59,620 nt of DNA from Hungateiclostridiaceae bacterium UBA1305 (lineage in GTDB: Bacteria > Bacillota > Clostridia > Acetivibrionales > DTU013), in contig DBTX01000065.1 in assembly GCA_002307275.1 (NCBI GenBank), positions 34,749 through 94,368 of the forward strand. Reading direction: 5' to 3'. A model generated the notes under the pieces. That model made no database searches and was not told where the DNA came from. It saw nothing but the letters and a program-made list of their open reading frames with translations. A program made the position numbers and the translations under genes. How positions within the stretch are numbered: position 1 is the stretch's first letter; each line of letters begins with the position of its first letter. This document shows, in pieces, positions 14,326-24,600 of the stretch.

Positions 14326-17300
14326 TTAAACAGTTTGAGTTATATACGGATTAGTAGATATACATAACCTAGCGTTACGTATATAACCAGAACTCAAACC
14401 ATTTGCGTAGCCGTAGATTTGTAAATAGTCACCTGATGCTATTGCGATATCCTCAGAAAAAGTAGTCCAGCTTCCTCCTGTAGCCGACCTTGCTGTTCCT
14501 ATTGCAATACCGTTTATATATATTTGCGCATACCCAATTTTTGAGCCATTACCCATTAATTCAAAGATTACACGTATAGTTCCACCCTTTGATACGAGCC
14601 ATTCAACTACTTTCGTATTAGTATTTGATGGCAGTTCAATTTGATAGCCGTTATACGAACCAAAATATATAGGAAGACTTCCTGCTGTAAAAGTAGAAAT
14701 AGGATCGGGAACTACTGATCCAGCAACTCCAAATATAGTTTTATCTCTTATTATGTTAGGCGCCACTAAATCAGCATCCCCACTTATTGTCTGCGCACCA
14801 GATAAATATTGCCCTGCTACTATTGTTTGGTCTGCTGTGTTAGGTGTAATCGTCGCCGCTGCCTTACTTGCTATTGTACCTGTTATTTGTGCGCCATCAA
14901 CAAAAGCTATTGCTCCTGATAGTAACTGAGCAGCAGTAGCAGTACCCGCAGATGTGTCTACTACATTGGCATTCCCGGCTACACCGAATATATTGGCACC
15001 ACTTTTTATATTTGCTGCCACTAAATCAGCATCCCCACTTATTGTCTGCGCACCAGATAAATATTGCCCTGCTACTATTGTTTGGTCTGCTGTGTTAGGT
15101 GTAATCGTCGCCGCTGCCTTACTGCTTATGTTACCGGTAATTTTCGATCCATTCACATATGCTGTATATCCGCTTAAAATTTGTGCTGCTGCAGCCGTTG
15201 CATCTGCTGTAAAAGTACCGGCGATACCGCCTACCGTAGTACCAGCTTTAATTACAGCCGCAGCAATATTTGTAATCACAGCTTTTACTTTACCAAGTCC
15301 ATTATGATATCCAGCAGGTATTGTATACTCAGCACCTTCTGTTGTAAGATTCTGAGTTCCTATACTACCATTATTTATCATCGTTCCTGTAATATCACCT
15401 GCGTCTGTACTTGCTGTTTTGCCAGAGAGAAGGTCAGACGCTAAGGCATTTCCAGAACCACCTTCACCCTGTAATATAAAATTTGTGCCGTCATACCTCA
15501 GCGTATATACTCCATTCAGCCTGAGTTTTCCTGATGTCATTGCATTACCTTTACTGTCAAGGATGTTCTTAGTGCCCAGGGCATTGATGTTAAGAGTTGA
15601 TGCTCCTGTATTGGCGGCGTGGATTTGCACAGCAAAGCACTGCCCTGCTGCATAGGCACTAATGGCAGGAGATGGCGTAAGTGTGTATGCATTGGCACTG
15701 CCGCCTGTCGTGCCATATCCGGGCTGTCTCACATAGTCTGCAATGCCGTTATACAAGGTATCAAAGTAAGTTTTCAGCGATGATTTTATATTCGACCAGA
15801 GAGTCCTCTTTGTCCCGTTGCTGGCTGCACTATCAGTAATAATTATAGCATCAGCATCAATCGGGGCTGTTTTTGTCGAGGCCCCACTTAGCAGTACTTC
15901 CTTTGCATTGAGCGCTGTCTGCTGTGCTGTAGATACCGGCTTATTCGCATCTGATGTATTATCTACATTACCCAGACCTACATCGGCTTTAACAAGTGTA
16001 ACGGCTCCTGTTTTCCCAGCGACTGATTGTACCACATCGGTTGGAGTCAAGAGTTCCTGCCAGTTCGCCAATGTACTGGCAGGTTCGGTTTTAAGGATAA
16101 AACTTTTATTCAGGTCTGTTCTGACTGCTATATCTCCAATCTGTGCAGTGACAGCGAGCATGTCAGTTTGATTTGCTACCACAAAAGTATCCGATATGGC
16201 AAGAGCCGGCATAATGGATGTATCAAGCTTGCCATTCGCCCCTATCACAGGTACATTACCCACAGCGTTCCCGGTAGTTTTACTGGCTGCAGTTCCGGCA
16301 TCACTAATCTTCGAGAGGGTTAATGCCGGAATATCTGCCGCTGTTAAAGTGGTTGCCGACGTTACCCGACCCTTCGTATCAATAGTTAGCTTTGTGTATG
16401 TTCCTTCTGTTGCTCCGCTATTTGACAAAACCACCGCGATGGAAGCATTTGCGCTTCCATCGAAACTGGCGGAACCTGAAGCGTCACCAGTAAGGGCAAT
16501 GTTCCGGGCGGTTGACAGCTTGGTCGCGGAAAGTACAACTTTTACAGAATCCACAGTATTATCCACATTACCCAGACCTACATCAGCTTTAACAAGTGTA
16601 ACAGCTCCGGTCTTACCCGCCACGCTCGTTATGGTGTTGACCTGAGCTCCTGTCTCTATGCCGTTTAGCTTTGTTTTGTCGGTCGATGACATGAAGCCGT
16701 TAGCAGATGTGGTGGCTGCGCTGTGCCCATGATTACCCGCAGCGACATCATTTGCTCCGGTACCAACCGACTTAAAGGCTGCTTCACCCAAGTCTGTGAA
16801 CCACTTCATTATTTTACCGAACAGGACTGACAATTTCTCGCCAGTGGCAATGCTCGTCCTCGTCTCGGCTTGAGTAAAGACAGCGGTCAAATCAGAACCA
16901 CTACCATTGACATCCAGTTTAGTGGACAGCGCAGTATTCATCATACCGACACTCACCAATGCCGACGTGTCAACCGACAGGGTAAATTCGCTTTCGTTTG
17001 AAAAGTCTATAACCACATAGAAGTTCAGCGAGAAATCAGGTATGTCCGTCTCAGATGGAATTATTATACCAGGTTCATCCTGAATGATAGCAAAAAGAGC
17101 AGAAGGGTTACTGCCAACATGTGCCCATATTCCGACCTGATTCATTGTATAACCTGTGGCCAATCCATCGCTTACAATGAGAATGTTAACCTTTTTGCCG
17201 TTCGTTTCGTTGGTTACGCCAACGATATCAAAGGTTTGCTTTTGAGTTTTCAAAGCAGTTTGCGCCATGAGCGATGCTGCTGAGACAGTGCCTGTGCCAC

Positions 17301-17394
17301 CGACTGCGCCGTCAAGGGTGAGCGTTGCACCGCCAAGCACCTGTTGAAGCATAGCAATTCCTGTATTTGTTACTACTGCATTATTCCACGCCAT
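14326..17394 (-). CDS. phage tail fibre protein with internal repeats
   Basis: A protein of 1022 residues. The N-terminal 150 residues resemble the conserved baseplate-attachment domain of tail fibres (AVVTNTGIAMLQQVLGG, GYTMNQVGIWA). The middle has two copies of the fibre repeat KTGAVTLVKADVGLGNVDNT. Residues from about 700 are built of repeats ending in ITPNTADQTIVAGQYLSGAQ. Two of these are encoded by identical 107-bp DNA copies. The C-terminus is a distinct beta-rich domain, probably the receptor-binding head. It should trimerise and set host range. The start ATG at 17394 overlaps the gpI-like gene by 14 bases. Confidence 0.85.
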   Translation of the reverse strand: MAWNNAVVTNTGIAMLQQVLGGATLTLDGAVGGTGTVSAASLMAQTALKTQKQTFDIVGVTNETNGKKVNILIVSDGLATGYTMNQVGIWAHVGSNPSALFAIIQDEPGIIIPSETDIPDFSLNFYVVIDFSNESEFTLSVDTSALVSVGMMNTALSTKLDVNGSGSDLTAVFTQAETRTSIATGEKLSVLFGKIMKWFTDLGEAAFKSVGTGANDVAAGNHGHSAATTSANGFMSSTDKTKLNGIETGAQVNTITSVAGKTGAVTLVKADVGLGNVDNTVDSVKVVLSATKLSTARNIALTGDASGSASFDGSANASIAVVLSNSGATEGTYTKLTIDTKGRVTSATTLTAADIPALTLSKISDAGTAASKTTGNAVGNVPVIGANGKLDTSIMPALAISDTFVVANQTDMLAVTAQIGDIAVRTDLNKSFILKTEPASTLANWQELLTPTDVVQSVAGKTGAVTLVKADVGLGNVDNTSDANKPVSTAQQTALNAKEVLLSGASTKTAPIDADAIIITDSAASNGTKRTLWSNIKSSLKTYFDTLYNGIADYVRQPGYGTTGGSANAYTLTPSPAISAYAAGQCFAVQIHAANTGASTLNINALGTKNILDSKGNAMTSGKLRLNGVYTLRYDGTNFILQGEGGSGNALASDLLSGKTASTDAGDITGTMINNGSIGTQNLTTEGAEYTIPAGYHNGLGKVKAVITNIAAAVIKAGTTVGGIAGTFTADATAAAAQILSGYTAYVNGSKITGNISSKAAATITPNTADQTIVAGQYLSGAQTISGDADLVAANIKSGANIFGVAGNANVVDTSAGTATAAQLLSGAIAFVDGAQITGTIASKAAATITPNTADQTIVAGQYLSGAQTISGDADLVAPNIIRDKTIFGVAGSVVPDPISTFTAGSLPIYFGSYNGYQIELPSNTNTKVVEWLVSKGGTIRVIFELMGNGSKIGYAQIYINGIAIGTARSATGGSWTTFSEDIAIASGDYLQIYGYANGLSSGYIRNARLCISTNPYITQTV
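14762..14868 (-). repeat. 107-bp direct repeat in the tail fibre gene, copy 1
   Basis: Identical over 107 bases to 15017-15123. The offset of 255 bases equals 85 codons, so the reading frame is kept. Confidence 0.95.
15017..15123 (-). repeat. 107-bp direct repeat in the tail fibre gene, copy 2
   Basis: Second perfect copy, offset 255 bases from 14762-14868. Flanking codons differ, so this is either a recent duplication or gene conversion between fibre modules. Confidence 0.95.
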
Positions 17395-17977
17395 ATACAG
17401 CCACCTCCACTGTGATTTCTAACCTCATGCCCGCAACAGCGACGGCACCGTAGCTTCTGCAATATCCGGCTGGGACAGCCGTGTATTCTATGCCGTCAAG
17501 GTGCGAACGGAGGTTTTTATAATATTCGACCCTGTCAAGCACTCTCTGGTGTTTGGCAGGGTCAATGTTCTCGTAGGTCGCGTCAATCAACAACTTAAAG
17601 TGATATGGGTCACCTCCATAATTAAACCACTCATCGACCTTCGTATCCGGGTATATCGCCGAAATTGCCTTCTCCACAGCTCTCTTTGTACCGAGCGTAC
17701 TATGGACATTCCAGCTATCCTTCAAGGTCTTGCGCTTCTCGGCCAGACTATAATTGTAATCCCACCAGTCGACCTTGAAATCATATGCCAAAATATCCAG
17801 CATATCCTCTGGAAGCTCATTGATCCGAGAGTAAATCAACAGACTTGCTATTTCGGATGGACGCAACGCCAACTCGTCCGCGATAGCGGATGCGAGGGCA
17901 AGCATGTTTTCATCTTTTGCTAAAGCTTCTGGAAGAGTAAGGAGAAGATTTTCTGCTGTGATTCCATAGTTACTCAT
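17381..17977 (-). CDS. phage tail protein I (P2 gpI-like)
   Basis: A protein of 198 residues from the ATG at 17977 (GGAGG eight bases upstream, overlapping the end of the J gene). The sequence contains ALAKDENMLALASAIADEL and a typical WNVHSTLGTKRAVEKAI motif, which marks the P2 gpI / tail_P2_I family. The protein sits at the baseplate edge and joins baseplate J to the fibre, in line with gene order J-I-fibre. Confidence 0.9.
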   Translation of the reverse strand: MSNYGITAENLLLTLPEALAKDENMLALASAIADELALRPSEIASLLIYSRINELPEDMLDILAYDFKVDWWDYNYSLAEKRKTLKDSWNVHSTLGTKRAVEKAISAIYPDTKVDEWFNYGGDPYHFKLLIDATYENIDPAKHQRVLDRVEYYKNLRSHLDGIEYTAVPAGYCRSYGAVAVAGMRLEITVEVAVYGVE

Positions 17978-19106
17978 TCTCATATCCTCCGTTCGTGATT
18001 GTTGTTGTACCGACAGTAGCAATCTGTGGCACCGTGTTGTCGCTGCCGTCACTCAGGACAGTGAATGCGGGTTGTGTCAATATGAGCCTCTTTATGCCGG
18101 TTTGCATGAGCAACCCTATTAGGTAAGATGGGTTAATATCCCGGCCAAGCTTCGCATACTGCCATTTTACATAATTGTCGACTGCAGCATTTACTGCCGT
18201 CTGTACCTCTGCTGCGCTCAGTGATAAGCTATTGGGGATGTAGTAAGTAAACTGTATGTTGTAGCTCGCAGGCTCCGGATCATCTGCAACAACATAATCT
18301 GTAAGCGGCCTGACAAAATCATCATTGCAAGCTGCAAGAACAGCGTTCTTTATTTCGGTACTCGCGCCAGCACCGTCGTTCATGAGTATGTATAGGTTCA
18401 CCTGCCCGGGGGAAGGGGTATTCGCAACAACGTCCACAATCTCCGTAGACACCTTCTTTGCAAAATAGATATATCCGCCTTTTGCCCCTGCGTCGCTGTA
18501 TGCATCCTGGCTGGCTCTCATAAGTTCATAGTATTCATCGTCCGTGCTGGCATCAGATCCACCGTCGCTCGTTGTAATGTTTTCGCAGTGATCATAATAG
18601 GCATAAGGCTCGATTATTACGTTAATCTGCCCGGCTGCATATTCATTCCCAATAATACCGGCAGTCTGGCACTGTACCATAACATCGGCATATGTGTTAC
18701 CGATTGCGACATAAGCGTCTGCTGTCGTTTCCCATACAAGTTCCTTTCCGGTATCTGTAACCTGTGTTCCTGATGGTATCAGTACAGCTGATACCTGAAC
18801 TGCTGAGATATGGAACCGCATAGTACATACTGCCGGCTGCGCCGCAGGTCTGTTTTTTATATAAAACAATTCGCCCAGGGAGTCGAGGTTTTCGCCTTCG
18901 GCTCTACTGGGTAAATTCTGATTACCTGTATAATTATTCAGTATGCGTTCCTGCACCAGAACATCAGCTATCCAATTAATGAACAGCTTTTCCGGACTGG
19001 CAGGCCGGACCACGCTGCCGGTGATCAGCTCATAGGCAGAAATAAGCTTTGCTATCAGGGTGGTTGTGTCCGTGCTTATGAATTGGTATTCCGGATTTCT
19101 ACTCAT
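17970..19106 (-). CDS. baseplate J-like protein
   Basis: A protein of 378 residues of the baseplate_J / gp47 family. It has an N-terminal helical segment (KLFINWIADVLVQERILNNYT), GENLDSLGELF, a long beta-rich region and DGGSDASTDDEYYELMRASQDAYSDAGAKGGYIYFAK, typical for J proteins. It forms the wedge of the contractile-tail baseplate. It overlaps both neighbours by eight bases, so translation is coupled. Confidence 0.92.
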   Translation of the reverse strand: MSRNPEYQFISTDTTTLIAKLISAYELITGSVVRPASPEKLFINWIADVLVQERILNNYTGNQNLPSRAEGENLDSLGELFYIKNRPAAQPAVCTMRFHISAVQVSAVLIPSGTQVTDTGKELVWETTADAYVAIGNTYADVMVQCQTAGIIGNEYAAGQINVIIEPYAYYDHCENITTSDGGSDASTDDEYYELMRASQDAYSDAGAKGGYIYFAKKVSTEIVDVVANTPSPGQVNLYILMNDGAGASTEIKNAVLAACNDDFVRPLTDYVVADDPEPASYNIQFTYYIPNSLSLSAAEVQTAVNAAVDNYVKWQYAKLGRDINPSYLIGLLMQTGIKRLILTQPAFTVLSDGSDNTVPQIATVGTTTITNGGYENE

Positions 19107-19419
19107 CGATTATTTCCACCTCCACAGTCGGTATTAATCTCTCCGGAGCGCTTTCGTCAATTTCAAAGGATACACTTATCAAATTCGCCCGTGGTTCATA
19201 TTCAGCGATTGCTTCTGTTATTTCCGCAATCATCAAAGTTTTTGCAACGGGTATAGGCTTATCAATGAAATTCATAGGCAAACCAAATCCCCGGTACAGA
19301 GGCACGGTTCCCTGCCTGGTCGACAAGATGATTGCTATGTTCTGCATGACCGAGGTCACGGTATCGCTCTCGTTCAACGATATTTTGCTGATATCTCTTG
19401 TGCTTACCTTATAACTCAT
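19099..19419 (-). CDS. GPW/gp25-family baseplate protein
   Basis: A protein of 106 residues with the gp25 pattern: SVMQNIAIILSTRQGTVPLYRGFGLPMNFIDKPI followed by an acidic beta-rich half. gp25/W proteins are small baseplate-wedge parts with lysozyme-like ancestry. It ends overlapping the J start by eight bases, and the order W-J-I is that of P2. The ATG at 19419 is the only good start. Confidence 0.92.
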   Translation of the reverse strand: MSYKVSTRDISKISLNESDTVTSVMQNIAIILSTRQGTVPLYRGFGLPMNFIDKPIPVAKTLMIAEITEAIAEYEPRANLISVSFEIDESAPERLIPTVEVEIIDE

Positions 19420-19428
19420 AGCGTTACC

Positions 19429-19827
19429 TCACGATTTCAGATATTCAAGCAAATTCACGGACACGGTAGCTGACATCAACGCGCCGCCTTTCCCGAAATT
19501 CTGCATTTTTATTGAATGCTTTTCTATTACCCATCGCCATTTACCATAGGTTCTCTCGCCAATGACGAGGGTGAGAGCCTTTCCGTTCCGTTCATACTGC
19601 CAAATCTTAACGAGCTCCGGGTACGGATCCACGCCGAGGTATGCCGAAAGCAGCATTTCAAAAGATATTTCATCTGGCTCCAAGCCCGTAAATTCAGTGA
19701 GCGAGTCTTTCAAATGGCGGTCTTGTTTGGCGTATCTTGCCGCCCCGGACCATGTGACCTTGTCCAACGTCTCGACCGTTTCCGCCGACACCTGAAACAC
19801 AATATCGCCAAGCGCTCCTATCTGCAT
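19429..19827 (-). CDS. P2 gpU-like tail protein
   Basis: A protein of 132 residues from the ATG at 19827 (GGGGTGAT site). The sequence MQIGALGDIVFQVSAETVET, YARQDRH-like YAKQDRHLK and GKWRWVIEKHS are typical of phage P2 gpU proteins. In P2 gpU is part of tail completion. Here it lies between baseplate V and W. Stop and start of the neighbours overlap by one base (TAATG). Confidence 0.85.
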   Translation of the reverse strand: MQIGALGDIVFQVSAETVETLDKVTWSGAARYAKQDRHLKDSLTEFTGLEPDEISFEMLLSAYLGVDPYPELVKIWQYERNGKALTLVIGERTYGKWRWVIEKHSIKMQNFGKGGALMSATVSVNLLEYLKS

Positions 19828-20150
19828 TAAATCACCCCCAGTATGAATCCATCCCCGTTGAAAATGGGGATGTAGAGGACAAGAACCGTATCGTTGACCG
19901 CAGGCATCCATGGAGCGGCTGCTGCATCATGACCGTGATCGCCATTCTGATCAGTTGAACCTCCACCGGATAGGCTGTGCGTGTGCTCGCCGTTTTCCTC
20001 GATATTTACTGCTCCTGGGTGTTGTAACACGAAAAGCCAGCCTGAGGTCATGTCCTTATCCTGAAATATTACCCTGGCTTTCTTGCCTGTATTGTCAATA
20101 GTGCTGACGGTTCCTATCCTCACAAGATTTTTCAAAATGTTTTCTTCCAT
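19827..20150 (-). CDS. baseplate assembly protein V (spike)
   Basis: A protein of 107 residues. VRIGTVSTIDNTGKKARVIFQDKD is the OB-fold start of gpV/gp45-type spike proteins. A loop rich in His and Gly (EHTHSLSGGGSTDQNGDHGHD) replaces the usual beta-helix, which is common in the short Firmicutes versions. VNDTVLVLYIPIFNGDGFILGVI ends the fold. It should form the tail tip that contacts the cell. Confidence 0.88.
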   Translation of the reverse strand: MEENILKNLVRIGTVSTIDNTGKKARVIFQDKDMTSGWLFVLQHPGAVNIEENGEHTHSLSGGGSTDQNGDHGHDAAAAPWMPAVNDTVLVLYIPIFNGDGFILGVI

Positions 20151-21457
20151 CAGTACCCCTCCAATACTTTCCTCAGTTGGATTTGTGTCGTATAGCCTGA
20201 GTCACCGATAGAATGTTTCGACTGACTGACGATGTACTTTCCGCTCCATGCGCCCCAACCTTCAAGCATAACCGTAACCCCGGCCATAATGTCGGGATTC
20301 CCAGGAATGGTAAAGGTCGCAGATTTCTCATATTTGTTTTGGAGCCGCAGGCGTTTGTATGCCAAGGTTTTTGCCTCGCCGATACTATTTACCTTTGCCC
20401 ATATTTCGAGTTGTTGGTTGTCCTCGTCATCAGCTTTATAGTCCTCGGTATAAGCAATGCCCTTAATCGTCTTACCGGTGGATGGGTCAGTATAACGTAC
20501 CCGGCAGCTCGCATATTGAGTGTCCGCTTTTCCGGTCTGGAGCTTATATTTGCTGTAAGTGCCATCACCGCGTTCGATTGTCAGCACAGGAGCCTTAGCT
20601 TCATACGCTGCCTGGTCGAAAAGCACAATGATGTTATTCGTGATCTTCAGCGAAATGCCACCGTCATGGCACAAGATAGATAAAAAGGCAATGTCGCTCA
20701 TGGTGACCTGCTCCACACGGGTATACTTCGGGTCATAAGCAGATTCATAAAGACATGCCATGCCATTGTTGGCTGCTAACTGCTTCGCTATACCAGACAA
20801 AGATATCGATTCCCACGCATGATTCTTTTTTACCTGGCGGATCTGTGCGACATATGGCAGCGACGTACCCTTAATTGTAATGGTGGCAGGAGGTCCGGAG
20901 GCATCCACATTGTCTAGTTCAAACTGCCCGCAGTCCAGCACCTTGTCTTTTCCGTCACTGTTCCAATTCTCACGGACAATTACTGACTGGATGCGGAGGC
21001 CCTTGACGGTCGTTGCGCTGGTTGCAGCGACGTCCGTCCCGCTTCCCTTGGCGACATACTTCTCACTGATATAGGCGTCCTTGCTGTTGTACTTAATGCG
21101 TGCCCATCCGTTTGATACAGATAACACGTTTACCTGAGTGCCATATGCCAGCGAGCCTACCTTGCCATGATTTGTTCCAGGGCCGCTTCGGACGTTCAGA
21201 CCGCTCTGTGCCGTGACCTTATATGGTGTTCCAGTAACAGATGGGGAGGCAGCCGCCGCTTGAATAGCAACATCCAGCCATTTTTCAAGCCAGATATTTT
21301 CTCGGTCCTGTAGAGATATTTGAAGGTCGTCAGCTGCATCCTCCTCATTGTCCGTATAGGATAATGATAAAAGATATGGCTGGATTGAATTTGTTATATC
21401 AACGCCTCCAAAGAATACCTCGGCTGACGTTCTCCTTGCCAGATCCTTATCGCTCAT
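20150..21457 (-). CDS. late control D (tail hub) protein with inserted SH3b domain
   Basis: A protein of 435 residues. Residues 1-65 and 150-435 correspond to the phage late control gene D / hub family (FFGGVDITNSIQPYLLSLSY, then PPATITIKGTSLPYV, TQIQLRKVLEG). Between them, residues 77-137 form a bacterial SH3 domain (LNVRSGPGTNHGKVGSLAYGTQVNVL, then NGWARIKY and AYISEKYV). SH3b domains bind peptidoglycan. Placed in the hub, the domain may help the tail tip hold or pass the cell wall. The insertion is unusual for this family. Confidence 0.88.
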   Translation of the reverse strand: MSDKDLARRTSAEVFFGGVDITNSIQPYLLSLSYTDNEEDAADDLQISLQDRENIWLEKWLDVAIQAAAASPSVTGTPYKVTAQSGLNVRSGPGTNHGKVGSLAYGTQVNVLSVSNGWARIKYNSKDAYISEKYVAKGSGTDVAATSATTVKGLRIQSVIVRENWNSDGKDKVLDCGQFELDNVDASGPPATITIKGTSLPYVAQIRQVKKNHAWESISLSGIAKQLAANNGMACLYESAYDPKYTRVEQVTMSDIAFLSILCHDGGISLKITNNIIVLFDQAAYEAKAPVLTIERGDGTYSKYKLQTGKADTQYASCRVRYTDPSTGKTIKGIAYTEDYKADDEDNQQLEIWAKVNSIGEAKTLAYKRLRLQNKYEKSATFTIPGNPDIMAGVTVMLEGWGAWSGKYIVSQSKHSIGDSGYTTQIQLRKVLEGY

Positions 21458-21666
21458 CCGCTCACCTGCTTCCAGGGAGGAAGTGTGTTAGTAGGTGCAG
21501 ACGTGACATCCGGTAGCACAAGCGTAATTCCTGCAGGAAATATGTAATAGTTGATATATTGACGGTTCAGGTTAATAAGCTTGTCAGTGTAAGCCATGTC
21601 CCCGAGTTGGGTAAATGCTATGCTATCCCACTTATCTCCCTGAACCGTTGTATAGGTTTTACTCAT
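21454..21666 (-). CDS. tail protein X (LysM-like)
   Basis: A protein of 70 residues: YTTVQGDKWDSIAFTQLGD then LINLNRQYINYYIFPAGITLVLPD, the LysM-like fold of P2 gpX / tail_X proteins. It binds between hub and tape measure at the tail tip. It overlaps neighbouring genes by four bases on both sides. Confidence 0.92.
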   Translation of the reverse strand: MSKTYTTVQGDKWDSIAFTQLGDMAYTDKLINLNRQYINYYIFPAGITLVLPDVTSAPTNTLPPWKQVSG

Positions 21667-24600
21667 ACATATGCCCTCCTTTTCGCGTCAATCCCCACGC
21701 TCTCCAACAAATCCAGGAGTATGTCACGGAGGTTATTGTCGTGAGTGCGCAGTATGGCTTCAATATCGCTTGTGCTGTTACCATCGCCTAAATCATACTG
21801 CGGGGAATAGTCAAGCGATATGCTCACGCCACTGCCGCCACCCTCTGCATTTATCGCATTGGCAGTAAATGCATCTGCACCTGTATTTGCAGCACTCCTC
21901 ATCGCCTCTGCGACATCCGGCTCCATAGCTTCCACACCACCGATAAATCCGCTCATGGAGTATTTACCTTTTTCCCATAACACCTTTGAAGGACTGTGGA
22001 TCTGGAGTTGGGCGTCAATAGCAGCGATCGCAGCGTCAGCAATCTTCTTGTATGCTGCCTGTACTTCCGGAATCATATTCTCGGCGCCGTCGATGAACCC
22101 CTGAATGGTACTCTTTCCGCTCTGAGCCGCTTTATCGTCAAGCCTCATTTTGCCAACGGTGGTTTCGAGTTCTTTCTGCAGAGTGTCCATCGTATCCTTG
22201 AAGTCAGTTTCGAGGTTAGCCAGTTTATCTGCAACGGTTTCCTGTTCTGTCCGGAGAGTCTGCCAATTCTTCACCATTTCCTTGAGGTCGGAATCGCTGG
22301 CTTTCGCCATGCCGGCGACAGCGTTTACACTTTCCTTGCTGCCGTCTGCAAAACTGGAGAGCATTTCAGAAAGTCCTTCAATATCGGCGCTCCTGTCGGT
22401 CAATCCAGCTAAGTTATCGTTGTATTTCTTCCAATAAGATATCTGACTCTCAAGTGCATCGTTCATCGCACCTGCGTTTGTTGCAACAACCTTAGCGGCT
22501 TTATCCCATAAAGAATATTGTCCTTCTATACTGTCAAGCGCAGCAGTATACGCCTCATTATATTTAACCGCCAGGTCAGCAACCTTGTCAGTGATGTCTT
22601 TTATTACAACACTGATATTCTCTCCGCTGACAGCGGCCTCGTCCTGTGCTGCCTGGAAGTCTTTGAAAGCGCCTTCCAGATCTTCAATATCGGCAGCGTT
22701 TTCGTTATAGGCTTTAGAAGTTTCAGCTAGAGCAGTATTGTATTCGTCCATCTGCTTTTTGGCTGCGTCCATGGCTGCGCCTTCTTCTTTCGTGCCGATA
22801 ATCATTCCCCAGCCACCGTCAAAGCCGCTGCTGTATTTATAGAGGTCAACTTTGTCCTCCCATGCTTTTTTGGCGACGGTATATTCTTCCTGGGCGATTT
22901 TTGCATTTGCCTCGGCTGCTTCTTTAGCCTGTTTGAGCGCGTCCTGCTGACCAACACGGTCAATGTATTCGCCCCACTTATCTTCAAGTGCGAGCTGTGC
23001 CGCCTGGGCTTTCGCTATATCGTATAGAGAATCAATGAACCCATCGGAAGCATTAGCCACATCATCGAATGATAAAGCGAGTTCCGGCACCGACTTATTC
23101 AGGGCGTCAATGATAGCCAGGATAGCCTGCTGGTTTTTGGTAGCTCCGTCCGTCGTGGAAATCAGTTCATCCAGCTTTTGAATCAAAGCCAGAACGCTCT
23201 TTTGTTCGGTATCTATCTTTGCCGCCGACTCCTCATGAGATCCTGACATTTCCTGATAGTTTTTCATGAGGTTTTCATGGGCAGTCGTATATTCCTCCAG
23301 CGTTTGCTTGCTGCCCTCATATTCTTTTGTCAGGTCATCAATCTGCCATTTAAGCTGCTGCGCTTCATAAGAGGTTTCTCCGTATACTTCTTTGGCGTTT
23401 TTGTATTCGTCATTCAGTTCCTGCAGCTCTTTGTACTGATCACGAGACGCCGCGGTCAGTTCCCATGTTTCGTCTAACTGGCCTTTCATAGCTCCCGAAA
23501 GTGCAACAATTCCAGCGGTAAGCGCCGCAACACCAGCAACAACAAGAAGTATTGGTCCAAGCAGTGATACTCCGGCAGCGGTTGTAAATGCGGCTGTAAA
23601 CAAAGTGGCTATTTTTGCGGCTGCCGCATACGCCGCGAGACCAGCAATAGCAATTCCGAGAACACCTACAAATGCCGTAACGGCTTTTACAAGAGTTGGA
23701 TGCTGCTGCACAAATTCGGTCATACCTCCGAGTACCTGATTGCCTGCTTCGTACAATTCCTTCAGAGTAGGGGTATAATTATCACCTATTGCTATCTTCA
23801 GGTTGTTGTATCCATCCTGCATCATCTTGAATTGGCTCTCGGTTGTTGCATACCGTTTTTCAGCCTCTATGGTCAGGGCAGTATTTTCTTTCCATGCCTT
23901 ATTTGCAACAGCGAGAGAATCATTGAGAATTCCACCAGAAGATGCGAGGGACAGGACGGCATTCGACATCCTTATTTCCGTAACGCCGAGGCCTTCCAAT
24001 GTTGCGACGGCTGATCCTCCGGTCGCGTCAATGCGCCCGAGTCCATCAATAAACGCTCCGAGAGCTTCAACGGGATTTTTCCCCCATGCAATAGAGAAAT
24101 CATCCGCGCTCATGCCTGCTACCTTCGCAAATTTTTCAAGCGCCGGTGCTCCGGTCTGGACCATGACCTCAAATTCCTTCATTAATTTGGATATGGCACT
24201 GCCGCCTGCCTCGGCTTCAATACCAAGTGACGAGAGGGCAGAAGCCACAGCCATAATATCCGGCTCTGATAATCCGATAAGCGAACCAGCCGAGGCAAGC
24301 CTTGTGGCCATTTCCACAATTTCGGATTCCGTGGATGCTCCTTTATTTCCAAGGTCAACAATGACCGAGCCGAGGCGTCCATAATCGTCTGCGGACATCC
24401 TTACAACATTAGCGAATTTCGCAAGTGCCGTAGAGGCATCCATTGAGGATAGATTTGTTGCAACACCGAGGTTTGCCATAACCTCGGTGAAGTCAAGCAG
24501 ACTGTCCTGTTGGATCCCCAGTTGTCCCGCAGCCTCTGCGATTTCATTCAGTTCTGAGGTCGTTACAGGGATATCGGTTGAAAGCTCCTTGATATCCTCA

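Noticed and set aside
14762..15123. Insertion sequence or transposon ends
   Set aside because: The 107-bp copies are in frame within one gene, with no terminal inverted repeats, target duplication or transposase.
14000..17394. Many plus-strand open frames over the tail fibre gene
   Set aside because: They are antisense to a well-supported 1022-residue fibre gene, have repetitive composition mirroring its repeats and lack ribosome sites.
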